A DNA stretch of 64,000 nucleotides from Polaromonas sp. JS666 (lineage in GTDB: Bacteria; Pseudomonadota; Gammaproteobacteria; Burkholderiales; Burkholderiaceae_C). Position numbers and translations under genes: made by a program. Location of the stretch: assembly GCF_000013865.1 (NCBI RefSeq), contig NC_007948.1:1116001-1180000 (forward strand), read 5' to 3'. Of this stretch, positions 16,247-24,107 are shown in pieces. Below the pieces are notes generated by a model that saw only the letters and a list, made by a program, of their open reading frames with translations, had not been told where the DNA came from and searched no databases. Positions within the stretch are counted from its first letter, which is position 1, and every line of letters starts with the position of its first letter.

Positions 16247-16588
16247 CCTGACCCAGTTGCGATGACGTCGCTGCACTGCTTCCAACTGCCGTGAAATTGT
16301 CTATATCTGCGTGTAAATACGGCGTACAGTTGCGATGGGAGTCTCTTTGTGGCCGCAATGCGCACCGCAAAATCGGTTCTTGATCGACGCCGGCTTGAGG
16401 TACACTCTGCGCTTTCCCGGGGCAGTCGATGGGCTGCTGCGCGCAATAGTTGACTGATAAGCGTTTTAAAGCTTAAAAGCTGAGAGTAAATGCAAAAAGA
16501 ACGAAGATCGGCAGCGCCGATTTTCATGGGCTATTCAAGCTGTGTGCTGCCATCCTGGCGCCCAGTATCTACCGTCGTTGGAGCATCT
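16247..16588. other. Intergenic region upstream of accB (342 bases)
   Basis: There is no credible gene here. It contains a good promoter candidate (see 16450), a short hairpin ATCGGC-AGC-GCCGAT near 16506-16520 followed by TTTC, and a second weak promoter-like pair (TTGATC at 16380, TACACT at 16401, spacing 15). In many betaproteobacteria aroQ sits between a TlpA-like gene and accB; no trace of it is visible. Confidence 0.6.
16450..16478 (+). promoter_or_regulatory. Candidate sigma-70 promoter of accBC
   Basis: TTGACT at 16450-16455 is followed after 17 bases by TTAAAA at 16473-16478. This gives a near-consensus -35 with optimal spacing. It would produce a leader of about 105 bases before accB. 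Confidence 0.5.
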
Positions 16589-17041
16589 ATGGATCTAAGA
16601 AAACTCAAGACACTGATCGACCTCGTCTCGGAGTCCAATGTGTCCGAACTTGAGATTACCGAAGCCGAGGGCAAGGTACGCATTGTCAAATCCAGTGGTG
16701 CTCCTGTCGTCATGCAGCAGGCTCCCGTCGCCATGGTAGCAGCTCCTGCGCCCGCTCCCGCGAATGGCGTGCCCGCCGTTGAAACCACCGCGCCGGCCGC
16801 TCCCGCTGGCCACGCCGTCAAATCACCCATGGTCGGCACCTTTTATCGCTCCGCCAGCCCGGGCGCCAAGCCTTTTGTCGAACTTGGCAGCGTGGTGAAG
16901 GAAGGTGACACGATCTGCATCATCGAGGCCATGAAGATCCTCAACGAGATTGAGGCCGACAAGTCCGGCACCATCACCAAGATACTCTCGGAAAACGGCC
17001 AGGCTGTGGAATACGGGCAGCCCCTCTTCATCATTGAGTAA
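16589..17041 (+). CDS. accB: Biotin carboxyl carrier protein of acetyl-CoA carboxylase
   Basis: The 150-residue carrier starts [17 protein letters not shown]. It has the usual Ala/Pro-rich flexible linker (about 50-75) and a C-terminal biotinyl domain with [14 protein letters not shown], in which the Lys of AMK is biotinylated. It carries CO2 from AccC to the carboxyltransferase for malonyl-CoA synthesis. The ATG at 16589 is the normal family start; the upstream extension lacks family character. accC follows after 41 bases. Confidence 0.96.
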   Translation: MDLRKLKTLIDLVSESNVSELEITEAEGKVRIVKSSGAPVVMQQAPVAMVAAPAPAPANGVPAVETTAPAAPAGHAVKSPMVGTFYRSASPGAKPFVELGSVVKEGDTICIIEAMKILNEIEADKSGTITKILSENGQAVEYGQPLFIIE

Positions 17042-17082
17042 GCAGGCTCCAGCCCTCCTTGCCGAACCAGGCCCATCGACGC

Positions 17083-18432
17083 ATGTTCAAAAAAATACTG
17101 ATCGCCAACCGGGGTGAGATTGCCCTCCGGATCCAGCGTGCCTGCCGGGAACTCGGCGTCAAGGCCGTGATGGTCTACTCCGAGGCCGACCGGGAAGCCA
17201 AATACATCAAGCTGGCCGATGAGTCGGTGTGTATCGGTCCCGCCCCTTCCTCCCACAGCTACCTCAACATGCCCGCGATCATCTCGGCGGCCGAGGTCAC
17301 TGACGCCGAGGCGATTCACCCGGGCTATGGTTTCCTGAGCGAAAACGCCGATTTCGCCGAACGGGTTGAAAAGAGCGGTTTCAAGTTCATTGGCCCCACA
17401 CCCGAGTCGATTCGCATCATGGGCGACAAGGTGTCGGCCAAGCAGACCATGATCAAGGCGGGTGTTCCCTGCGTGCCTGGTTCCGAGGGTGCACTGCCGG
17501 ATGACCCCGTGGTCATCAAGCGGATCGCCAAACAGGTCGGCTACCCCGTGATCATCAAGGCCGCCGGCGGCGGCGGTGGCCGCGGCATGCGTGTGGTGCA
17601 CACCGAAGCGGCCTTGCTCCATGCGGTGCAGACCACCAAGGCCGAAGCCGGTGCGGCGTTCGGCAATCCCGAGGTCTACATGGAGAAATTCCTGCAGAAT
17701 CCGCGACACGTCGAAATCCAGATCCTGGCCGATCAGCACAGGAACGCGGTCTGGCTTGGCGAGCGCGACTGCTCCATGCAGCGGCGCCACCAGAAGGTCA
17801 TTGAAGAGGCGCCGGCGCCGGGCATTCCGCGCAAGCTGATAGAAAAAATCGGCGAGCGCTGCGTGGCTGCCGTCAAGAAAATCAACTACCGTGGTGCCGG
17901 CACCTTCGAATTTCTCTACGAGAACGGCGAGTTTTATTTCATCGAAATGAACACCCGCGTGCAGGTGGAGCATCCGGTGACGGAGTGGATCACGGGCGTG
18001 GACATCGTGAAAACCCAGATCATGGTGGCCGCCGGCGAAAAGCTGCCCTTTTTGCAGCGCGACATCCAGTTCAAGGGCCATGCGATCGAATGCCGCATCA
18101 ACGCGGAAGATCCCTACAAGTTCATCCCTTCACCAGGGCGTATCACGACCTGGCACACGCCGGGCGGCCCCGGGGTGCGGGTGGACTCGCATATTTATGC
18201 CAACTACTTCGTGCCGCCCAACTACGACTCCATGATCGGCAAGATCATCGTTCACGGGGACACGCGCGAGCAGGCCCTGGCGCGCATGCGCACGGCGCTG
18301 GCCGAGACCGTGGTGGAAGGCATCAACACCAACATCCCGCTGCACCGCGAACTCATGGTGGACGCCAAATTCATGGACGGCGGCACCAACATCCACTACC
18401 TCGAAGAGTGGCTGTCCAAGCGTGACCGATAG
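17083..18432 (+). CDS. accC: Biotin carboxylase subunit of acetyl-CoA carboxylase
   Basis: AccC carboxylates the biotin on AccB using ATP and bicarbonate. The 449 residues match the family length. It starts [17 protein letters not shown] and shows [10 protein letters not shown], the ATP-grasp Gly-rich loop [28 protein letters not shown], the catalytic region [16 protein letters not shown] and [14 protein letters not shown]. It forms an operon with accB. A repeat element separates it from prmA. Confidence 0.97.
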   Translation: MFKKILIANRGEIALRIQRACRELGVKAVMVYSEADREAKYIKLADESVCIGPAPSSHSYLNMPAIISAAEVTDAEAIHPGYGFLSENADFAERVEKSGFKFIGPTPESIRIMGDKVSAKQTMIKAGVPCVPGSEGALPDDPVVIKRIAKQVGYPVIIKAAGGGGGRGMRVVHTEAALLHAVQTTKAEAGAAFGNPEVYMEKFLQNPRHVEIQILADQHRNAVWLGERDCSMQRRHQKVIEEAPAPGIPRKLIEKIGERCVAAVKKINYRGAGTFEFLYENGEFYFIEMNTRVQVEHPVTEWITGVDIVKTQIMVAAGEKLPFLQRDIQFKGHAIECRINAEDPYKFIPSPGRITTWHTPGGPGVRVDSHIYANYFVPPNYDSMIGKIIVHGDTREQALARMRTALAETVVEGINTNIPLHRELMVDAKFMDGGTNIHYLEEWLSKRDR

Positions 18433-18470
18433 CTTGAGTTTCACTGCAATGAAAGATCGTGTGACCTTGC

Positions 18471-18547
18471 GCCGCGCCGGGCCGCCCCAGGCAAGCCCAG
18501 CCCCCTCGGGGGGCAGAGAGCTACACGGAGTGAGCGAACGTGGGGGC
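18471..18547 (+). repeat. Interspersed GC-rich repeat, GTGGGGGC-ended family, copy 2
   Basis: Between accC and prmA lies GCGCCGGGCCGCCCCAGGC, a hairpin CCCCCTCGGGGGG near 18500, and the end ACACGGAGTG-AGCGAACGTGGGGGC (18523-18547). The end is the same as in copy 1 at 2470-2494. The element stops 11 bases before prmA, so it fills the ribosome-binding neighbourhood. Confidence 0.6.
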
Positions 18548-18558
18548 AAAAAATCACC

Positions 18559-19455
18559 ATGAGCCTGTTCGAACTGATTCTGCTGGCGCCCGTTGATGAG
18601 ATAGAGACGCTCAGCGAGGCGCTGGATGCGCTGGATGCGCTCAGTGTGTCGGTGGAAGACGCGGACGCCCAGACACCTGCCGAGCAGGCGCTCTTTGGCG
18701 AGCCCGGCATGCCACCACCGAAGGCCGGCTGGGAGCGCTCGCGCGTGGTGTCGCTGTTTGCCTCCGAGGCCCTGGCGCGGGACGCCGCCTCCGTCCTTAC
18801 TGCCCAGGATTTTTTTGCGGGCTGCCAGCTGGTGGCGATTCAGGCCGTGCCCGAGCAGGATTGGGTCCGGCTCACGCAGTCGCAGTTCACGCCAGTAGAA
18901 ATTACGCCTGAATTCTGGATCGTGCCGACCTGGCACGAACCGCCTGAACAGGCAAAGCAGCTCATCCGTCTGGATCCGGGCCTGGCGTTTGGCACGGGCA
19001 CCCACCCCACCACCCGCATGTGCCTGCGCTGGATTGCCGGCCAGGGCGCGGCGAACAAGCCATTGGCCCGTGTACTCGACTATGGCTGTGGCTCGGGCAT
19101 TCTGGCTATTGGCGCTGCCAAGTTTGGGGCGGTCGATATTGATGCCGTCGATATTGACGAAGCCGCTGTCGAGTCCACACGCGCCAACGCCGAGGCCAAC
19201 CATGTCACCCTGAATGCCGGCTTGCCTGACAAGGCGGTGGGTGCCTACCAGACCGTGCTTGCGAATATTCTGGCGACGCCGCTGAAAGTGCTGGCGCCGC
19301 TGCTGTGCTCACATGTTCAAAAGGGCGGGAGTCTGGTGCTCGCCGGCATTCTGGAGCGCCAGGCCGACGAACTTAAGGCGGCCTATCAGCCTTATTGCCA
19401 GCTCCAGGTGCTCGACCAGGAAGAGGGCTGGATCCTGATGGGCGCGCGGTTTTAA
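18559..19455 (+). CDS. prmA: Ribosomal protein L11 methyltransferase
   Basis: PrmA trimethylates ribosomal protein L11 with S-adenosylmethionine. The 298-residue protein has the family N-terminus MSLFELILLAPVDEIE and LDPGLAFGTGTHPTTRMCL. The SAM motif I is VLDYGCGSGILAIGAAK (about 175-190), followed by DIDEAAVESTRANAEAN and the catalytic-region TVLANILATPL. accBC-prmA order is common in betaproteobacteria. Confidence 0.96.
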   Translation: MSLFELILLAPVDEIETLSEALDALDALSVSVEDADAQTPAEQALFGEPGMPPPKAGWERSRVVSLFASEALARDAASVLTAQDFFAGCQLVAIQAVPEQDWVRLTQSQFTPVEITPEFWIVPTWHEPPEQAKQLIRLDPGLAFGTGTHPTTRMCLRWIAGQGAANKPLARVLDYGCGSGILAIGAAKFGAVDIDAVDIDEAAVESTRANAEANHVTLNAGLPDKAVGAYQTVLANILATPLKVLAPLLCSHVQKGGSLVLAGILERQADELKAAYQPYCQLQVLDQEEGWILMGARF

Positions 19456-19519
19456 GCCCCGTCAATCAGATGCCGTTCGGCCGGCCTGCCGGCAACGACC
19501 CCCTACAATACGGCGCTAG

Positions 19520-20611
19520 ATGAGCCTGATTACCCGCTGCCCCGCGTGCGGCACGATGTTCAAGGTCGTGACCGATCAACTCAAAGTCTCTCAGGGCTGG
19601 GTACGGTGCGGGCATTGTGCTGAAGTGTTTGATGCCTCAGTGCACCTGCTGCCGGGGGAAGCGGCGGGGCTGCCGCCCTCGGCTTTCACCCCCGATCAGG
19701 AGCCAGTGTTCCGGGTGGCAGCTTCGACGCTGGACACCCACGAGCCGGCGCAGGCGAGCGAATCGACAGCGGATCCTTCCTGGGCACCCGCCCGGGCGTT
19801 TGCCGACAGGGTGCCGCTGACTCCTTTTCTTTCCGGGCAGGACGCGCAGGAACACGACAGCATCGCCGATTTTGATCCCGCCAGCTGGAAGCTGGCGCTT
19901 CACGAGCGCCAGCAGCTCGACAGCGAGCCCGCTCAGGCCAATGTCGAGCCAGAGGACACGCCGCCGCGCCGGCCGGATCTGGTGCATACGGCGACTGCGG
20001 AGGAGGCCGAATTCGAGTCTTCGGAAATACCGGCTTCCGGGATTTCGGACGATGTTTCCTTTGTTCGTGCTGCGCGGCGCCGGGCCTTCTGGAAAACGCC
20101 GGTAGCACGCTGGTCACTTGGTGTACTGGCTCTTTTGCTGATGACCGCGCTGGCGATTCAATGGCTGGTACAGCAAAAAGACAACCTGGCCGCGCTGGAC
20201 CCTCGGCTCGGTTCCCTGCTGCAGACGGTTTGCGGGCAGTTGCGCTGTGAAATTCGCGCGCCGCGCCATATCGACTCCCTGGTGATCGACAGCTCGAGCT
20301 TCAACAGAATCGGCCCGGATGCGTACCGCCTCAGTTTTGTCCTCAAGAATACGGGAACCATTCCGCTGGAAGTACCCTCTCTGGAAGTCACCCTGACCGA
20401 TACCCAGGACCGGGCGGTGGTACGCCGCGTCCTGACACCCGCGCAGTTTGGCGCGACCGCCACCACGCTGGGCGCCCGCTCGGAACTGGCCGGCGCCCTG
20501 AGCATGAAAGTGGCGGGGGACGGTGTTCGCAGTGCCTCGCCGGCGCCGTCATCCACATCACCGGCGTCTTGGCGTGTGGCCGGTTACCGAGTCCTTGCTT
20601 TCTACCCCTGA
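19520..20611 (+). CDS. Zinc-ribbon plus DUF3426 membrane protein
   Basis: The 363-residue protein begins with a MJ0042-type zinc ribbon: CPACG at about 8-12 and CGHC at about 31-34. A long acidic, probably disordered linker (about 45-180) follows, then one membrane segment (about 195-213, VARWSLGVLALLLMTALAIQ). The C-terminal DUF3426 region contains RCEIRAPRHIDSLVID and LRNTG-type strands. The topology suggests a cytoplasmic metal-binding head and a periplasmic domain. The function of the family is not established. It is followed after 34 bases by a PfkB kinase. Confidence 0.85.
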   Translation: MSLITRCPACGTMFKVVTDQLKVSQGWVRCGHCAEVFDASVHLLPGEAAGLPPSAFTPDQEPVFRVAASTLDTHEPAQASESTADPSWAPARAFADRVPLTPFLSGQDAQEHDSIADFDPASWKLALHERQQLDSEPAQANVEPEDTPPRRPDLVHTATAEEAEFESSEIPASGISDDVSFVRAARRRAFWKTPVARWSLGVLALLLMTALAIQWLVQQKDNLAALDPRLGSLLQTVCGQLRCEIRAPRHIDSLVIDSSSFNRIGPDAYRLSFVLKNTGTIPLEVPSLEVTLTDTQDRAVVRRVLTPAQFGATATTLGARSELAGALSMKVAGDGVRSASPAPSSTSPASWRVAGYRVLAFYP

Positions 20612-20645
20612 TGACCCTCTTACCCCTGATTGAATCGAGAACTGA

Positions 20646-21548
20646 ATGTCTGCTGTGATTTGTGGCTCCCTGGCGTTTGACACCATCATGACCTTTGAGG
20701 GTCGCTTTTCCGAGCAGATCCTGCCGGACCAGTTGCACATTCTCAACGTCTCTTTTCTGGTGCCGGCCCTGCGCCGTGAATTCGGCGGCTGCGCGGGCAA
20801 TATTGCCTACAGCCTGCGGCAGCTCGGCGGTGTTCCCTTGCCCATGGCCACGGTCGGCAGCGACGGGGCCGACTATGTGGCGCGCATGAATACGCTGGGT
20901 ATCAGCACGGAGTTTGTGCGCCAGGTTGGCGATACCTACACCGCGCAGGCCATGATCATGACCGACCGCGATAACAACCAGATCACGGCCTTTCACCCCG
21001 GCGCGATGATGCAAGCCCACATCAGCCGCATCGACGCGCGCAGCGATATCAAGCTCGGCATCATTTCACCGGACGGGCGTGACGCCATGCTGCAGCATGC
21101 CGAGCAATTCAAGGCGGCGGGTATTCCCTTTGTCTTCGACCCGGGTCAGGGTCTGCCCATGTTTGACGGCAAAGAGCTGGCCCATTTTGTCGAACTGGCG
21201 ACCTGGGTCGCGGTCAACGATTACGAAGCCAGAATGCTGAGCGACCGCACGGGCCTGTCCTGCGCCGAGATGTCCCGGCGGGTGCAGGGCCTGGTTGTGA
21301 CCTTGGGCGCGGAGGGCTGCGAGATCTGGATCGACGGTGAGAAGACGCTGGTGCCTTCGGTGAAAGCTGAAACGGTGGTCGATCCGACTGGCTGTGGCGA
21401 CGCCTTTCGGGGCGCGCTGCTGTATGGGCTGGAGCAGGGCTGGTCGCTGGCCCGTTGCGCGGCGCTGGGCAACCGGGTCGGCGCGCACAAGATCGCGACG
21501 CGGGGCGGCCAGAATTACACGCTGACTGCCGCTCAGACAGGTGGTTAG
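20646..21548 (+). CDS. PfkB-family carbohydrate/nucleoside kinase
   Basis: The 300-residue protein is a ribokinase-superfamily enzyme. It has CGSLAFDTIM at the N-terminus, the substrate-side GGCAGNIAYSLRQLGG (about 47-62), and the ATP/anion-hole motif DPTGCGDAFRGALLYG (about 241-256), whose GxGD Asp is the catalytic base. The last motif reads GCGD rather than GAGD. The substrate cannot be told from sequence; adenosine or sugar kinase activity are both possible. It probably shares a transcript with the DUF3426 gene. Confidence 0.88.
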   Translation: MSAVICGSLAFDTIMTFEGRFSEQILPDQLHILNVSFLVPALRREFGGCAGNIAYSLRQLGGVPLPMATVGSDGADYVARMNTLGISTEFVRQVGDTYTAQAMIMTDRDNNQITAFHPGAMMQAHISRIDARSDIKLGIISPDGRDAMLQHAEQFKAAGIPFVFDPGQGLPMFDGKELAHFVELATWVAVNDYEARMLSDRTGLSCAEMSRRVQGLVVTLGAEGCEIWIDGEKTLVPSVKAETVVDPTGCGDAFRGALLYGLEQGWSLARCAALGNRVGAHKIATRGGQNYTLTAAQTGG

Positions 21549-21631
21549 TTAGTCCAAGGGGAGCGGGGTCTGATTGGCTCCTGAAAGCATGGCAATCGAT
21601 CTCCTTGCTTTCATGTCCCGGGAATGAAATG

Positions 21632-21973
21632 TCAGGATGACGGGATGGCCGCCACCAGGTCGTCCCAGGCGGCCCGGCTTGCCACGGCTGCGCTCACCCG
21701 CAATTGCTTGCGCCTTGATGTTTCTCCACGCACCGGCGTGATAGCATTTTGGGGAACCCCCAGGCTATGGGCCAGCCATCTGATCAGCGCCTGATTGGCC
21801 TTGCCGTCTACCGGCGGCACCTGCAGCCGCAGGCGCAACGCCAGCTGGCCGGGTTCGCCATGCAGGCCCACGGGCTGTGTTTTGGCGGCATTGGGAACTA
21901 CATGCACATCCACCAGCACATCGCCGTTCTTTTCAATCCGCAGAAAGGGCGCGTCAGGCGGTATGGTAGCCAT
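21632..21973 (-). CDS. DUF167 / YggU family protein
   Basis: The 113-residue protein has the YggU-type core VDVHVVPNAAKTQPVG, LRLRLQVPPVDGKANQALIRWLA and ITPVRGETSRRKQLRV. The family is small, cytoplasmic and of unknown function. It converges on the PfkB kinase gene. Confidence 0.88.
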   Translation of the reverse strand: MATIPPDAPFLRIEKNGDVLVDVHVVPNAAKTQPVGLHGEPGQLALRLRLQVPPVDGKANQALIRWLAHSLGVPQNAITPVRGETSRRKQLRVSAAVASRAAWDDLVAAIPSS

Positions 21974-22040
21974 GGTGATGGTTTGACGGCTGGATCAGCA
22001 GGGGCGGGCAGGTGGTAGTGGCTGGAAGGTGGTCGGCATG

Positions 22041-22074
22041 AAAAAAGCCCGATATCTTGCGACATCGGGCTTTG
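22041..22074 (-). terminator. Rho-independent terminator after the histone-like gene
   Basis: On the minus strand GCCCGATGTC-GCAA-GATATCGGGC is followed by TTTTTT. The stem arms are at 22064-22070 and 22047-22053. It lies 20 bases after the stop of the histone-like gene. Confidence 0.85.
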
Positions 22075-22093
22075 AGCAGAATTACCTTACTGC

Positions 22094-22537
22094 TTAGGGC
22101 TTGCTGGCTGTCGGAAACGGCCAGGCAGCTTGCGGGTTCAGAGTCGTCTGAGCCGCAGGGGCAGCCGCTACAGCGGGTGCAGCAGGTTTCTTCGCGGCTT
22201 TCTTCGCAGCGGGTTTTTTCGCTGCTTTCTTGGCGGCGGGTTTTTTCGCAGCGGGCTTCTTGGCTACCTTTTTCGCTACCTTCTTGGCAGCAGGTTTTTT
22301 CGCAGCAGCTTTTTTCGCAGCTGGCTTTTTGGCCGCTACTTTCTTCGCTGGGGCCTTTTTCGCTGGCGCTTTTTTCGCAGCTGGCTTTTTGGCCGCTACT
22401 TTTTTCGCTGGCGCTTTTTTGGCCGGAGCTTTTTTGGCTGCTACTTTCTTAGCAGGTGCTTTTTTTGCCGCTACTTTTTTAGCCGGCGCTTTCTTCGGAG
22501 CAGCTTTTTTAGCCGCAGGTTTTTTCGCAGTTGCCAT
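22094..22537 (-). CDS. Histone H1-like Lys/Ala/Pro-rich DNA-binding protein
   Basis: The 147-residue protein is almost entirely KKAAPAKK, KKVAAKK and KKPAAKK units, ending in a short non-basic tail ([17 protein letters not shown]). It resembles eukaryotic H1 tails and the BpH1/AlgP type of bacterial nucleoid proteins, and should bind DNA non-specifically by charge. The ATG at 22537 follows an AAGGAGAAAAC ribosome site. The gene contains a 60-bp tandem DNA repeat, so its length may vary between strains. It is transcribed alone with its own terminator. Confidence 0.9.
   Translation of the reverse strand: MATAKKPAAKKAAPKKAPAKKVAAKKAPAKKVAAKKAPAKKAPAKKVAAKKPAAKKAPAKKAPAKKVAAKKPAAKKAAAKKPAAKKVAKKVAKKPAAKKPAAKKAAKKPAAKKAAKKPAAPAVAAAPAAQTTLNPQAAWPFPTASKP
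22308..22402. repeat. 60-bp tandem direct repeat inside the histone-like gene
   Basis: Bases 22308-22342 recur identically at 22368-22402 (a 35-base match containing CGCAGCTGGCTTTTTGG), and the following 20 bases are also nearly the same. The period of 60 bases equals 20 codons, so gain or loss of a unit keeps the frame. Confidence 0.75.
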
Positions 22538-22739
22538 AGTTTTCTCCTTGATCACATTGCAAAGAGCACTTCACGTTTGGAGTACGCGAAGCGATTCACG
22601 GCGTTGGGTCTTCGGATAACCGGCCCAGCGCCGCGAACACAGGAGCAAAGCCCAACGCGCACTCTGCGGTAGCGTCATTGGTCATTGCAATTCTAGAAAT
22701 CATTATTTTTTTACGTGTCTTGCGTCATTCAGTCCGGGA

Positions 22740-23960
22740 TCAATCCCACGACAGGGCGCCGCCTGACTGGTACTCGATCACACGGGTCTCGAAGAAATTG
22801 CGTTCTTTTTTCAGGTCGATCATTTCGCTCATCCATGGAAACGGATTCTCCTCGTTGGGGAAGAGAGTTTCAAGTCCAATTTGCGTGGCTCGGCGATTGG
22901 CGATGTAGCGCAGGTAGCCTTTGAACATGGAGGCATTGAGTCCGAGCACGCCGCGGGGCATGGTGTCCTCGGCGTAGCGGTACTCCAGCTCCACGGCCTT
23001 GAGGAACAGGGCCTTGATCTCGGCCTTGAACTCGGCGGTCCAGAGGTGGGGGTTCTCGAGCTTGAGCTGGTTGATCAGGTCGATGCCGAAATTGCAGTGC
23101 ATGGACTCGTCGCGCAGGATGTACTGGTACTGCTCGGCCGCACCCGTCATCTTGTTCTGGCGGCCGAGCGCCAGGATCTGCGTGAAGCCGACATAGAAGA
23201 ACAGGCCTTCCATCAGGCAGGCAAACACGATCAGGGACTTGAGCAGGGTCTGGTCAGCTTCGGTGGTACCGGTCTTGAAGTGGGGGTCGGAAATGACTTC
23301 AATGAACGGGATCAGGAACTGGTCCTTGTCCTTGATGGATTGCACCTCGTTGTAGGCGTTGAAGATTTCAGCCTCGTCCAGGCCCAGCGACTCGGTGATG
23401 TACTGGTAGGCGTGGGTGTGAATGGCTTCCTCGAAGGCCTGGCGCAGCAGAAACTGGCGGCACTCGGGCGCCGTGATGTGGCGGTAGGTGCCCAGCACGA
23501 TGTTGTTGGCAGCCAGTGAGTCGGCAGTGACAAAGAAACCGAGGTTGCGCTTGACCAGGCGACGCTCGTCCTCGGTCAATCCGTTCGGGTCTTTCCACAG
23601 TGCAATGTCGCGTGTCATGTTGACTTCCTGCGGCATCCAGTGGTTGGCGCAGGTCGCCAGGTACTTCTCCCAGGCCCATTTGTATTTGAACGGTACCAGC
23701 TGATTGACGTCGGTCTGGCCGTTGATGATGCGTTTGTCTGAAGCCTTGACGCGCAGCGCGGTTGGCGGTGTGCCGCTCACTGCAGGTGCCGCTTGAGCCG
23801 CTGGCGCAGCCGGAGCGTAAGCGCCATCGTGCAGCATGCGCACCTGGGCTTGAGGCTCATCGGAAGAAAGAGGCGGAAGTTCCATCGAGCGGCTGTCGGT
23901 CGAGCCGCTGGCATGAGATTTTTGCAGCGATGGTTTGACTTCTTCGTCCCAGGTCAACAT
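22740..23960 (-). CDS. nrdB: Ribonucleoside-diphosphate reductase, class Ia, beta subunit
   Basis: NrdB carries the diiron-tyrosyl radical for deoxyribonucleotide synthesis. The 406 residues show the metal ligands: Asp in TADSLAANN, the Glu/His pair in [10 protein letters not shown] (whose last Tyr matches the radical Tyr122 of E. coli), Glu in EGLFFYVGF, and Glu/His in [10 protein letters not shown]. The C-terminal [14 protein letters not shown] is typical. The N-terminal 70 or so residues are Pro/Ala/Ser-rich and absent from the E. coli protein. I use the ATG at 23960 ([12 protein letters not shown]). nrdA lies 147 bases upstream. Confidence 0.95.
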   Translation of the reverse strand: MLTWDEEVKPSLQKSHASGSTDSRSMELPPLSSDEPQAQVRMLHDGAYAPAAPAAQAAPAVSGTPPTALRVKASDKRIINGQTDVNQLVPFKYKWAWEKYLATCANHWMPQEVNMTRDIALWKDPNGLTEDERRLVKRNLGFFVTADSLAANNIVLGTYRHITAPECRQFLLRQAFEEAIHTHAYQYITESLGLDEAEIFNAYNEVQSIKDKDQFLIPFIEVISDPHFKTGTTEADQTLLKSLIVFACLMEGLFFYVGFTQILALGRQNKMTGAAEQYQYILRDESMHCNFGIDLINQLKLENPHLWTAEFKAEIKALFLKAVELEYRYAEDTMPRGVLGLNASMFKGYLRYIANRRATQIGLETLFPNEENPFPWMSEMIDLKKERNFFETRVIEYQSGGALSWD

Positions 23961-24070
23961 AAAGGTTTCCAATTCTTTGGGATTATGAAAGCAGCGATAC
24001 AAAATGAAAAGTGTTCATTCACATCGCTGTAAATTAGTGTTGCTCAATTACATCGAATCACACCATCAAA

Positions 24071-24095
24071 TCGTGCGGAGAATTTCACCGCACGA
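24071..24095. other. Intercistronic stem-loop between nrdA and nrdB
   Basis: TCGTGCGG (24071-24078) and CCGCACGA (24088-24095) form a perfect 8-bp stem with a 9-base loop just after the nrdA stop. On the minus strand the following bases are TTTGATGG, so the U-run is weak. It could be a partial terminator or an mRNA-stability element that sets the nrdA:nrdB ratio. Confidence 0.5.
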
Positions 24096-24107
24096 CTCGA
24101 TGTTTTT

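Noticed and set aside
16380..16406. TTGATC/TACACT as an accB promoter
   Set aside because: The spacing is only 15 bases; the TTGACT-N17-TTAAAA pair at 16450-16478 is better.
22094..22537. Short repeated units in the 22 kb region resembling an array
   Set aside because: They are codons for KKAAPAKK-type protein repeats in the histone-like gene, without spacers of CRISPR type.
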